From contig CBDDCQ010000006.1 of assembly GCA_965226285.1 (NCBI GenBank), forward strand, positions 992,001 to 1,056,000: DNA of 64,000 nucleotides, given 5' to 3'. The DNA comes from CBDDCQ01 sp965226285 (GTDB taxonomy: Bacteria; Bacteroidota; Bacteroidia; Flavobacteriales; Ichthyobacteriaceae). The notes under the pieces were generated by a model. It was not told the DNA's origin. It worked only from the letters and a program-made list of their open reading frames with translations, and did not search any database. The position numbers and the translations under genes were made by a program. Shown piece by piece: positions 51,035 to 59,760 of the stretch (the first letter of the stretch is position 1; each line of letters begins with the position of its first letter).

Positions 51035-51904
51035 TTAATGGCTCTTTGGGAAGTTTTGCTTCGTTAAAATGATAAAATCTGCTGTTTTATCATCATAGTC
51101 TTTTGGAAATTCCGTCACTTTTTGGGTTTCTTCTATATGAATTGTGACCGTTTTAAGATTCTTTTTTTTAGAATATTTTTGTAAATAATATACAATTCCC
51201 TCTTTGTACAAGGTATGATATTGTCCGTTATAATGCAAAAAGCATTTATTATCTTTTAAATTTTTAAAAATAAAATATGCCATAGTAGCATCTTTTATGG
51301 CTTGTGCCTTTACCATATTATTGTCTGTACCATGCAGGGTAGGCATCGCTTCTGCCATTTCTCTGTAAGATTTTAAACTCATATCTACTTCTAATGGAAG
51401 AGGAGCCATATATTTTTTTGCTTGTGTAGAAAGTGAATCTAAAATAGATATTCCTTTCCTATATACAGAGGAGGCATATCTATTAGGAATATTAGTAGCG
51501 ATAAATTTTAGTTGATTGGCTTTGGCAAACTCTAGCAGAGGTTTATAATCTCTTTGATAGTTTACCCACAATCGGGCTTCTTTTTGAAATTTTCTTGTAG
51601 AAATATAACCCTTTAAATATTCATCTATAATTATTTGGTTGTCGCTTTCAAACATCTCTGCTCCCAAAATCAAATTTTCTTTCTTTTGTTCATATAGGGT
51701 TTTGGTAAATTCTAGTTGTAGCCAATGTGCTATAACATTATTGTGAATTTCTCCAAAGAATACAGCATCAGCATCTTTAGATTCCTCTATTATTTCTTGT
51801 AGAGAAACTTTTTTTCCATCAGAGGTATATATTTCGTATATTTTAGGATTTTGTGCCAGTACTATACTTACACAAAACGATAATAAAAAGTATATTTTAT
51901 TCAT
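51035..51904 (-). CDS. ChaN-family (DUF399) haem-binding-like protein
   Basis: A 289-residue exported protein with signal peptide MNKIYFLLSFCVSIVLAQ. ChaN hallmarks include DADAVFFGEIHNNVIAHWLQ, LILGAEMFESDNQIIIDEYL and KFIATNIPNRYASSVYRKG, with a late KNKCFLHYNGQYHTLYKEG-like histidine motif. The family includes iron-regulated lipoproteins that bind haem at a dimer interface. This one lacks a lipobox, so it is probably periplasmic. The minus-strand promoter element TAATTTTG (51937-51930) lies 26 bp upstream. It stands between the SusC of locus 2 and a divergent surface lipoprotein. Confidence 0.85.
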   Translation of the reverse strand: MNKIYFLLSFCVSIVLAQNPKIYEIYTSDGKKVSLQEIIEESKDADAVFFGEIHNNVIAHWLQLEFTKTLYEQKKENLILGAEMFESDNQIIIDEYLKGYISTRKFQKEARLWVNYQRDYKPLLEFAKANQLKFIATNIPNRYASSVYRKGISILDSLSTQAKKYMAPLPLEVDMSLKSYREMAEAMPTLHGTDNNMVKAQAIKDATMAYFIFKNLKDNKCFLHYNGQYHTLYKEGIVYYLQKYSKKKNLKTVTIHIEETQKVTEFPKDYDDKTADFIILTKQNFPKSH

Positions 51905-51929
51905 CTATAGAATTTTAAAAAATCATGCA

Positions 51930-51937
51930 CAAAATTA
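51930..51937 (-). promoter_or_regulatory. TAnnTTTG promoter element of the ChaN-like gene
   Basis: Minus-strand TAATTTTG (plus CAAAATTA), 26 bp before the ATG. No clear -33 TTG. Confidence 0.5.
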
Positions 51938-52177
51938 TAAGTTTTTTTGCATGAATTAAGAGAACTATCCAAAAATATTTTCTACTTCAAAATTTATTTA
52001 TCGATAAAATGTACTTTTTATCCGATATATGACACATTTTATGAACCCTTATCAAAGAACATTCTATTTATTTATAACGTTATTAAAAGTAGGAACACAT
52101 TAATAAATATTGGTTTAAAATATAAAGTTGTGTTCTGTATAGAAGAATTAAGTTTAATTACAAAAATGGAGTAAGTT

Positions 52178-55100
52178 ATGTTAGTTACTGTAAATAAATT
52201 TCGGAGATTTATAAAGATATTAATGGCAACAATATTGTTATACTCTTGCCATTCTGATTTGATTAGAGATTTTGAACCTCCTTATCTCTCTTTTGATAAA
52301 CTTGTAATAGAATCTAAAAATGATACCATTACAGTAAATCAAATATTCGACCATCTATCAGAGGAAAACTTAGGGTTTACCTTAGTAAGTATTGATAGTA
52401 TTAGCAATCCAGATATGGCAGAACTAATATTATATAAAAAAGGCATATTACTGAAAAAGGTAGGAAAATTTACAGCTAACTTAATTTTAGATCATCCTTC
52501 TTGGGGTAAACAGACATTGAGATATGCTGAGTTTGAATGGAATTACGCTCCTAAACTTACTTTTGATACCATAGAAGTAGATATAGAAATTAAAAAAGTC
52601 ATCTTTGATTCTATTTTGTCGCATGTAAAAGGAGATAAAGAAGGATATATATTAGATACGATTATAAATATATCTAATGATAATGTCAAGTTGATTCGCG
52701 ATAGTAATAATTTACAACTTGTATTTAATGATATAGGTAATTACACAGCAGATTTAGTACTCAAACATCCTAGATATAAAGATGTTACTATTTCTAAAGC
52801 AGTATTTAAAGCAATCAAAGCAGATACAAAACCTCTGGTATTTAATAAACTCATAAAGAGTTATATTCCAAACCAAAGTTTTACTACTGCTGATATATTA
52901 GCTAATATTCAAGGAATAAAACAAGGATACACCTTAAAAGAAATAAGAGATATAAACCCTACAGAGGCAGTGAGTGTATTAGATGAAAAACCAAATTTAA
53001 GTTTAAAATATAATCAAATAGGTAGTTTTACGGCTACCTTAGTATTAGAACACGCTACTAAACAAGATGTAACTATAAATCTAGCAGAATTTGAGATTAC
53101 CAAAGGTAATCGAGAAGTTTTAACTTTTAATAAGTTCGTAAAGAATTATATATTGGGAGGAAGTATTTCAAAATCGGAGATACTAGCTCATATACAGGGA
53201 GCTAAAACAGGATATTCTATTAAGGAGATACGAGATGTAAACCCATTGGGTATCGTTACAGTTTCATCAGATGGAGAGAGATTAGATTTTATAAATGGAA
53301 AAGTAGGTAACTTTATAGCAACTATAGTATTGGAACATCCTACTAAGCAAGATGTAACGCTAAGTTCATCAGCATTTGAAATTACTAAATACAGTTCAGG
53401 GGCTTTAACCTTTGATAAGTTAAAGAAAGATTATATATTAGGAGGAAGTATTTCACAATCGGAGATATTAGCTCATATACAAGGAGCTAAAACGGGATAT
53501 TCTATTAAGGAGATACGAGATGTAAACCCATTGGGTATCGTTACAGTTTCATCAGATGGTATGGGATTAGATTTTATAAATGGAAAGGTAGGTAGTTTTA
53601 TGGCTACACTAGTATTAGAACACGCTACTAAACAAGATGTAACACTAAGTTCATCAGCATTTGAGATTACCAAAAATAATCGAGAAGTTTTAACTTTTAA
53701 TAAGTTAGTAAAGAACTATATATTAGGAGGAAGTATTTCACAATCAGAGATATTAGCTCATATACAAGGAGCTAAAACAGGATATTCTATTAAGGAGATA
53801 CGAGATGTAAACCCATTGGGTATCGTTACAGTTTCGTCAGATGGTATGGGATTAGATTTTGTAAATGGAAAAATAGATAGTTTTACGGCTACATTGGTAT
53901 TAGAACACGCTACTAAGCAAGATGTAGTGCTAAGTTCATCAGCATTTGAGATTATCAAAGGTAATCGAGAAGTTTTAACTTTTAATAAGTTAGTAAAGAA
54001 CTATATATTAGGAGGAAGTATTTCACAATTGGAGATATTAGCTCATATACAAGGAGCTAAAACAGGATATTCTATTAAAGAGATACGAGATGTAAACCCA
54101 TTGGGTATCGTTGCAGTTTCATCAGACGGTATAGGATTAGATTTTGTAAATGGAAAAGCAGGTAGTTTTACGGCTACGCTAGTATTAGAACACGCTACTA
54201 AGCAAGATGTAACGGTAAGTTCATCAGTATTTGAGATTATTAAAGGTAATCAGGAAGTTTTAACTTTTAATAAGTTAAGGAAAGATTATGTGTTAGGGGA
54301 AGTATTTCAAGTGTAGATATATTGACTAATGTACAAGGTGATAAGTCAGATTATACAGTTAAGGAGATTAGCAATATCATTCCATCGGGTATGGTTACCC
54401 TTTCATCGGACAAAAGATCTTTAGATTTTTTAAATTTAGGCAGTTTTACGGCTACCTTAGTATTAGAACACGCTACTAAGCAAGATGCAACTATAAATCT
54501 AGCAGAATTTAGAGTATCCCTTGATAAAACTTTAGGGGGCTCAGATTTTGATGCCGCTAAGAGTATGATACGAACTTCAGATGGAGGCTATGCTGTAGCG
54601 GGAATAACTAGAAGTAAAGGAGCAGGTAAGTCTGATCATTGGGTTGTAAAATTGGATGTAAATGGCAATATGCAATGGGATAAAACCTTTGGTGGAACTG
54701 GTACAGATTATTCCAGAGAGATCATACAAACTACAGATGGGGGATATGCTATAGCAGGGATTATGTCTGGTAGTAGTTCACAAGATTTTTCAATTATCAA
54801 GTTAGATGCCAGTGGCAATAAACAATGGGATAATACTTTTGGATTGAAGAGTTCAGATTGGGCATTCTCTTTGGTGCAAAATAGTAGTGGTGGATATGTA
54901 TTAGCAGGGGGAAGTTTAGGACATGGTGGAGCTTGGGTTATCGGTTTAGATGCTAATGGTAACAAACTATGGGATTATGTTCATAAACGTTGTGGTCAAG
55001 ATTATTTTGAGTCGATAATACAAACACCTGATGGAGGATATATAGCAGTAGGTAAGAGTTGCGAGGTTTCAGGCAGTAATACAGATGTATTAATCGTAAA

Positions 55101-55593
55101 ACTAGATAGTTTAGGTAATATGTCTTGGAGTAAAAATTTTGGTGGAAATGATAAAGAGGTGGCAGAAGATATTGAGAAAACTTTTGATGGTAATTATATT
55201 ATAGCTGGATACACTAAAAGTAAAGGGAACGGAAAAAACGACTATTGGATTTTGAAAATAGATGATTCAGGTAATATGTTGTGGGACAAAACCTTTGGTG
55301 GAAGTAATGAAGATAAAGCCTTTGCGATTATGGAAACGACAAACAGAAATTATATTGTAGTAGGAGGTACGAAAAGTAAAGGAGTAGGTGGTGAAGATTT
55401 TTGGGTTCTAAAGTTAGATAGTTCAGGTAATACAGTATGGGATAAAACCTTTGGAGGTAGTGGAGACGATAGTGCATTTGCTGTAGAACAAGCTGCTGAT
55501 GGAGAGTATATCATAACAGGTCGTAACAAGAGTAAAGGAGCTGGTAATAGTGATTTTTGGATTATAAAATTGGATAAAAAAGGCAATTTATAA
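52178..55593 (+). pseudogene. Repeat lipoprotein with seven-bladed propeller, split by one frameshift
   Basis: Two frames, 52178-54316 and about 54300-55593, form one protein of ~1138 residues if one base is restored. Repeat 8 has TTAGGGGAAGTATTTCA at ~54292 where its sister repeats have TTAGGAGGAAGTATTTCA, an A missing. The N-terminus is a lipoprotein signal (ILMATILLYSC). Eight copies of a ~95-residue beta-rich repeat follow (LTFNKLVKNYILGGSIS, GAKTGYSIKEIRDVNPLG, FTATLVLEHATKQDV), copies 3-6 nearly identical. The C-terminal ~360 residues hold seven ~50-residue blades of the form W-D-K-T-F-G-G, D-G-G-Y, G-x-T-x-S-K-G, W-x-x-K-L-D-x-x-G-N. It is likely a surface adhesin or binding protein. 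The lesion may be a real mutation, phase variation or a sequencing error. Confidence 0.8.
53112..54255 (+). repeat. 285-bp tandem repeats within the surface lipoprotein gene
   Basis: The string GAGCTAAAAC.GGATATTCT occurs with exactly 285-bp spacing (GCTAA at 53201, 53486, 53771, 54056). This gives four near-identical 95-codon units, with more diverged units on both sides. Such DNA-level identity implies recent expansion or homogenisation, and copy number should vary between strains. Confidence 0.9.
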
Positions 55594-55634
55594 TTAAGTG
55601 AATTTATTTAAGGATATTTTTTTCATTTTCCAAG

Positions 55635-55668
55635 GTAAGCACAGAGTTATTTCTGTGCTTACTTTTTA
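55635..55668 (+). terminator. Terminator between the two convergent repeat-lipoprotein genes
   Basis: GTAAGCACAGA (55635-55645), loop GTTATT, TCTGTGCTTAC (55652-55662), then TTTTTAT: a perfect 11-bp stem and T-run. It ends the plus-strand gene. Confidence 0.85.
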
Positions 55669-55746
55669 TATATCAAAATGAGAGAATGTATGTTTATTAG
55701 AAACATTTCCACTGGGATTGCTCACCACTAAAAGTTCAAAAGGATC

Positions 55747-58551
55747 TTAGTACCCCACCACTGATGCAAAATTACCTTTTTTTAGGTTCGCTTGCCAAGT
55801 AGATACCTTAGCTGAGGGTACCAGTATGGTAGTGAGCTTGCTACAACCTGCAAATGGCTGATTTCCAATACTGGTTACAGAATTAGGAATCGTAATACGG
55901 GTAAGTGAAGTACAATCTCTAAATGTTTCACTTCCAATACTGGTTACGGAATTACCCATCGTAATATTGGTAAGTGATCTACAACCCCAAAATGCCTGTT
56001 CTCCAATACTGGTTACGGAATTAGGAATCGTAATACGAGTAAGTGAACTACAACCCTGAAATGCCTGTTCTCCAATACTGGTTACGGAATTACCCATCGT
56101 AATACTGGTAAGTGATCTACAACCCTGAAATGCCTGTTCTCCAATACTGGTTACAGAATTAGGAATCGTAATACGGGTAAGTGAAGTACAACCTCTAAAT
56201 GTTTCACTTCCAATACTGGTTACGGAATTACCCATCGTAATACTGGTAAGTTTGCTACAACCATAAAATACCATCCTTTCAATAATGGTTACGGAGTTAG
56301 GAATCGTAATACTGGTTAGTGAACTACAACCCTGAAATGCATTATATCCAATACTGGTTACGGAGTTAGGAATCGTAATACTGGTTAGTGAACTACAACC
56401 CTGAAATGCATTATATCCAATACTGGTTATGGAATTAGGCAGTTCGATAGTAGTGAGGGAGGTACAACCTCTAAATATCCACCTTTCAATAATGGTTACG
56501 GAATTAGGAATCGTAACACTGGTAAGTGAACGACAACCCGAAAATGCCCCACCTCCAATACTTGTAACTGAATTAGGAATCGTAATACTGGTAAGTGATC
56601 TACAATAAGCAAATGCCCCATGTCCAATACTGGTTACGGAATTAGGAAGCGTAATACTGGTAAGACCACAACCATAAAATACTGCACGTCCAATACTGGT
56701 TACGGAATTAGGAATCGTAATACTGGTAAGTGAATGACAATCAGTAAATGCCTGATTTCCAATACTGGTTACGGAATTAGGAATCGTAATACTGGTAAGT
56801 TTGCTACAACCATTAAATGCATAATGTCCAATACTGGTTACGGAATTAGGAATCGTAATACTGGTAACGTTTTCAAGCTGATAAAATCCATAATTTTCAA
56901 TACTGGTTACGGTGGTACCTCTAATCATATAAGGAATGGTTACTGTTGTTAAACTATTTTTGTAAATATGAGATTGAAGTTTTACTTCCCCACTACTACT
57001 TATCGTAAAAATATCACGATAAATATGAAACTCTGCTTTTCTAAGGGTTACATCTTCTTTAGTATGATGCTCTAATACAATGGTGAGCGTAAGCGTACCT
57101 GCTTTGGTATAACTCGTAATTTTAGCAGCCCTGCCGCTCCCTGAAACCCTTGCACCTGTACCGTTTATATTCGTAATCCTAACGGTTTTAATGGTGTATC
57201 CTGTCTTACCACTGCCTGTAACGCCTGCTAACAGCTGCGCATGGGTAATTTCTCCATAATTCCTAAATGCCTTTGTTTGCTTGGTCCAAGTTAAACTCGC
57301 TGCTCTGCCCTTCGTAATCTCAAACTCTTTGCCTGTAAGGGTAACATCCACTTTGGCGGAGTGTTCAAATACAATCGTCAAGGTCAAAGTGCCCATCTTG
57401 GTATAACTCGTAATTTTAGCAGCCCTGCCGCTCCCTGAAACCCTTGCACCTGTGCCGTTTGCACTACTGATGGTTACTGATTTAATGGTATAGCCTGTTT
57501 TGGCAGCAGTAGTACCATTCAAACCCGCTAATAATTCTGCATTGCTTATTTCACCCCCTGAACCATAAGGCTTACTTTGCTTTGTCCATGTTAAAGTAGG
57601 CGCAGATGCCTTTGTAATCTCAAAGGATGCGTTATCTATCGTAGAATCACCTTTGGTAGCATGCGCTAATACCAAAGTAGCCGTAAAATTACCCGCCTTG
57701 GTCATGGTTAAAGACAAATTCGGTTTCGTACCTGTTACGCCTGCAACACCTATTGGGTTTAAAGACCTCATCTCTCTCAGAGTATAACCAGCCTTTGTAC
57801 CTCCTACCCTTCCTAAAATCTCTGCTGTGGTAAAGCGACCGCCAATACTATAAACTTTGGTAAGTTTGTCAAAAGTCAAACGCTCCCCAGGAGAAGAATT
57901 AATCTTAAATTCCGCACCTTTAATGGTAGCATCACCTTTCGTGGAATGTTCTAAAACAATGGTAGCCGTAAAACTGCCTATCTTGGTCATTCTTAATGAT
58001 AAATTAGGCTTCGTGCCTGTTACGCTTGCAACGTCTGACGGAGCTAACGTTTTTATCTCTTTGAGGGTATAACCCAACTTCGTTCCTGCTACACCTGCTA
58101 AGATCTCCGACGGGGTAAAACTACCCCCACTGATAAAAGCCTTATACACCTTGTTAAAAGTCAAAGTAGCGGCTGCGTCCTTACTAATGATGATTTTACA
58201 ATTTTTAATTGTAACATCTCCCCAGTTAGCGTGTTTTAAAACGAGGTGAAAAACGATGATCCCTGGTTTGGCAAAAGTTAATTGAGTGCCTGAAACTGTT
58301 GCTGAAGCCGTTGTACTCACCAACGCAATAGACTTTATCGTATAGCCTTCTTTTCCAGAGCCTTGAACCCCTGCCAGTATCTTAGCCATCGCCAACGTTT
58401 TGGGGAATCCTGTAGCATCAGAAAAAGAAATGGTTTGCTCCGCATAAGTAAGAAAAGGGGCAGGAGGGGGTTCTTTTTTACAATGAATCATGGATGTACT
58501 ACACCACATCAATACTAATAAATTAGTAAAATATCTTAGCTGTTTATTCAT
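55747..58551 (-). CDS. Repeat lipoprotein with BspA-type leucine-rich repeats
   Basis: 934 residues. The N-terminal signal MNKQLRYFTNLLVLMWCSTSMIHC has a lipobox-like end (SMIHC, Cys 24). Five copies of a ~95-residue beta-rich module follow (to ~515), e.g. LTFNKVYKAFISGGSFTPSE, TKLGYTLKEIKTLAPSDVAS, GSFTATIVLEHSTKGDATIK. They are homologous to the modules of the neighbouring plus-strand gene. Then come 16 BspA/LRR_5 repeats of 23 residues (consensus VTSIGxxAFxGCSxLTSITIPNS, ~545-915) and a short cap. BspA-type repeats mediate binding to host proteins and other bacteria in oral and gut Bacteroidota. A surface adhesin role is inferred. Repeats are also near-identical at DNA level (69-bp period, ~55830-56900). 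Confidence 0.88.
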   Translation of the reverse strand: MNKQLRYFTNLLVLMWCSTSMIHCKKEPPPAPFLTYAEQTISFSDATGFPKTLAMAKILAGVQGSGKEGYTIKSIALVSTTASATVSGTQLTFAKPGIIVFHLVLKHANWGDVTIKNCKIIISKDAAATLTFNKVYKAFISGGSFTPSEILAGVAGTKLGYTLKEIKTLAPSDVASVTGTKPNLSLRMTKIGSFTATIVLEHSTKGDATIKGAEFKINSSPGERLTFDKLTKVYSIGGRFTTAEILGRVGGTKAGYTLREMRSLNPIGVAGVTGTKPNLSLTMTKAGNFTATLVLAHATKGDSTIDNASFEITKASAPTLTWTKQSKPYGSGGEISNAELLAGLNGTTAAKTGYTIKSVTISSANGTGARVSGSGRAAKITSYTKMGTLTLTIVFEHSAKVDVTLTGKEFEITKGRAASLTWTKQTKAFRNYGEITHAQLLAGVTGSGKTGYTIKTVRITNINGTGARVSGSGRAAKITSYTKAGTLTLTIVLEHHTKEDVTLRKAEFHIYRDIFTISSSGEVKLQSHIYKNSLTTVTIPYMIRGTTVTSIENYGFYQLENVTSITIPNSVTSIGHYAFNGCSKLTSITIPNSVTSIGNQAFTDCHSLTSITIPNSVTSIGRAVFYGCGLTSITLPNSVTSIGHGAFAYCRSLTSITIPNSVTSIGGGAFSGCRSLTSVTIPNSVTIIERWIFRGCTSLTTIELPNSITSIGYNAFQGCSSLTSITIPNSVTSIGYNAFQGCSSLTSITIPNSVTIIERMVFYGCSKLTSITMGNSVTSIGSETFRGCTSLTRITIPNSVTSIGEQAFQGCRSLTSITMGNSVTSIGEQAFQGCSSLTRITIPNSVTSIGEQAFWGCRSLTNITMGNSVTSIGSETFRDCTSLTRITIPNSVTSIGNQPFAGCSKLTTILVPSAKVSTWQANLKKGNFASVVGY
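55830..56900 (-). repeat. 69-bp tandem repeats (BspA leucine-rich repeat DNA)
   Basis: Sixteen 23-codon units with the recurring plus-strand string CCAATACTGGTTACGGAATT about every 69 bp. Near-identical units invite copy-number change. Confidence 0.88.
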
Positions 58552-59157
58552 AGTGTTTTATTTCCATATCTTATGAAGGTGTTTTTATATAATAAAATAT
58601 ACGCACTGCTCATATTTTATGATAAACAATTTAATTTAGGTGCAAATATGAAAAAAATTTTTATATACCAAGAAAAAAAATGGTCTAATTTTATTTGACA
58701 TCTTTAAAAAGTTCCTTTTAAAATATTAAAGTTTTATTATAAAATAATGGCTTTATATCTGTTTCTGTCCAAATAAAGTCGAGACGCAGTCCCTCCCACT
58801 TAGGTAAACTTTAATATGAAACCATGATTAAATTGTACTTACTGCTAATGAGTATAAAAATTACAATTCATTTACTCAAAGCTCCATTTTTTAATCTATC
58901 AAAAACAATCATGCATGATAAGTTTTATGGTAAATATCTGTAAATCAACCATAAAAACAATGAAAAAAACAATGAAAAAAACAATGAAAAATTATACCTT
59001 AGCTAAGGTGAAAAATTCACAACTCGATTACATGATCATTTAATTAGTGTTTAAAATTTTATTTTTTAAAAGTTTAAAAATTATTAATAAAGAGAGATGT
59101 TATCGTATTGAATAACCTGAATTGAGTATATTTATCCATTGATAAAAAGGTAAAAAG
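58552..59157. other. Long intergenic region with inverted dispersed repeat and tiny ORF
   Basis: 58775-58822 contains, inverted, a diverged copy of the repeat seen after asnA (read on the minus strand: ATTAAAGTTTACCTA...GGGACTGCGTCTCGACTT). 58955-58990 is a short tandem array of AACAATGAAAAA. It opens a 27-codon ORF (58960-59043, starting MKKTMKKTMKNYTLAKVKN), which has no supporting evidence of being a gene. The rest is AT-rich with nothing recognisable. TATATTTA at 59127-59134 could be the -7 element for the sulfatase operon. Confidence 0.45.
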
Positions 59158-59760
59158 ATGAAGAGAATGTGGTTCGTTTCAGTTATGATCATCTGGAAAT
59201 CAATTTGTATCATTTTTATTTTAAACGGCTGTGTTCATCATACAAAACTCAAAGCAGTTACTGTAGAAGAATTTTCTAAGTTTGTTTCCTTAACTGGATA
59301 TTTGACCGATGCTGAAAAATACGGTTGGTCAATTGTCCAAGAAACTGTATTCGATTATAAAATGGTATATGGTGCAACTTGGAAAGTGCCCAATGGTGTA
59401 GATACGGCAGCTTACAATTTACCTGTTACTCAAGTTAGTTACAACGATGCACTTGCCTACTGTAAATGGGCAAATGTTAAACTGCCAACTTACCATGAAT
59501 ATTGGGATTATGCCCAAAGCGATCAAAGAGAAATCATAAGTAACTTAAATAAAATTTATCCCGTAGCAAAAGCAAATATCGTTGGAAATACTTGGGATAT
59601 AACCCGCACTGAGAATGCTAAAGGAGAAATAAGGTTAGCAGGGGGTTCTTACTTATGTAGTAAATCTACTTGTGATGGTACCAATCCCAATAGAAAATTA
59701 TATACCAGTAAAGACACCGGGAATGTAAATATTAGTTTTTCAGTAATACAATATGAATAA
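59158..59760 (+). CDS. Formylglycine-generating enzyme family protein (sulfatase-activating), short form
   Basis: 200 residues with a lipoprotein-like N-terminus (IIFILNGC, Cys 25). The SUMF1/FGE fold is visible from VEEFSKFVSLTGYLTDAEKY G through ATWKVPNG, LPVTQVSYNDALAYCKWANV KLPTYHEYWDYAQ, GNTWDITRTEN and LAGGSYLCSKSTC. The cysteine pair C167/C172 sits in SYLCSKSTC with the same spacing as the catalytic pair of aerobic FGE (SYMCHRSYC in the human enzyme). It therefore probably oxidises the sulfatase active-site Cys to formylglycine. The usual N-terminal MG.....DGE.P.H.V segment is missing, making it shorter than typical. It overlaps the sulfatase gene it presumably serves by 8 bp. Envelope location for such a maturase is noteworthy. 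Confidence 0.85.
   Translation: MKRMWFVSVMIIWKSICIIFILNGCVHHTKLKAVTVEEFSKFVSLTGYLTDAEKYGWSIVQETVFDYKMVYGATWKVPNGVDTAAYNLPVTQVSYNDALAYCKWANVKLPTYHEYWDYAQSDQREIISNLNKIYPVAKANIVGNTWDITRTENAKGEIRLAGGSYLCSKSTCDGTNPNRKLYTSKDTGNVNISFSVIQYE

Noticed and set aside
53473..53958. Minus-strand ORFs in the repeat lipoprotein gene
   Set aside because: They recur at the 285-bp period and are shadows of the tandem coding repeats.
58960..59043. 27-codon ORF beginning MKKTMKKTMKNY
   Set aside because: Its start is a simple AACAATGAAAAA microsatellite and there is no signal peptide, promoter or homology to support it.
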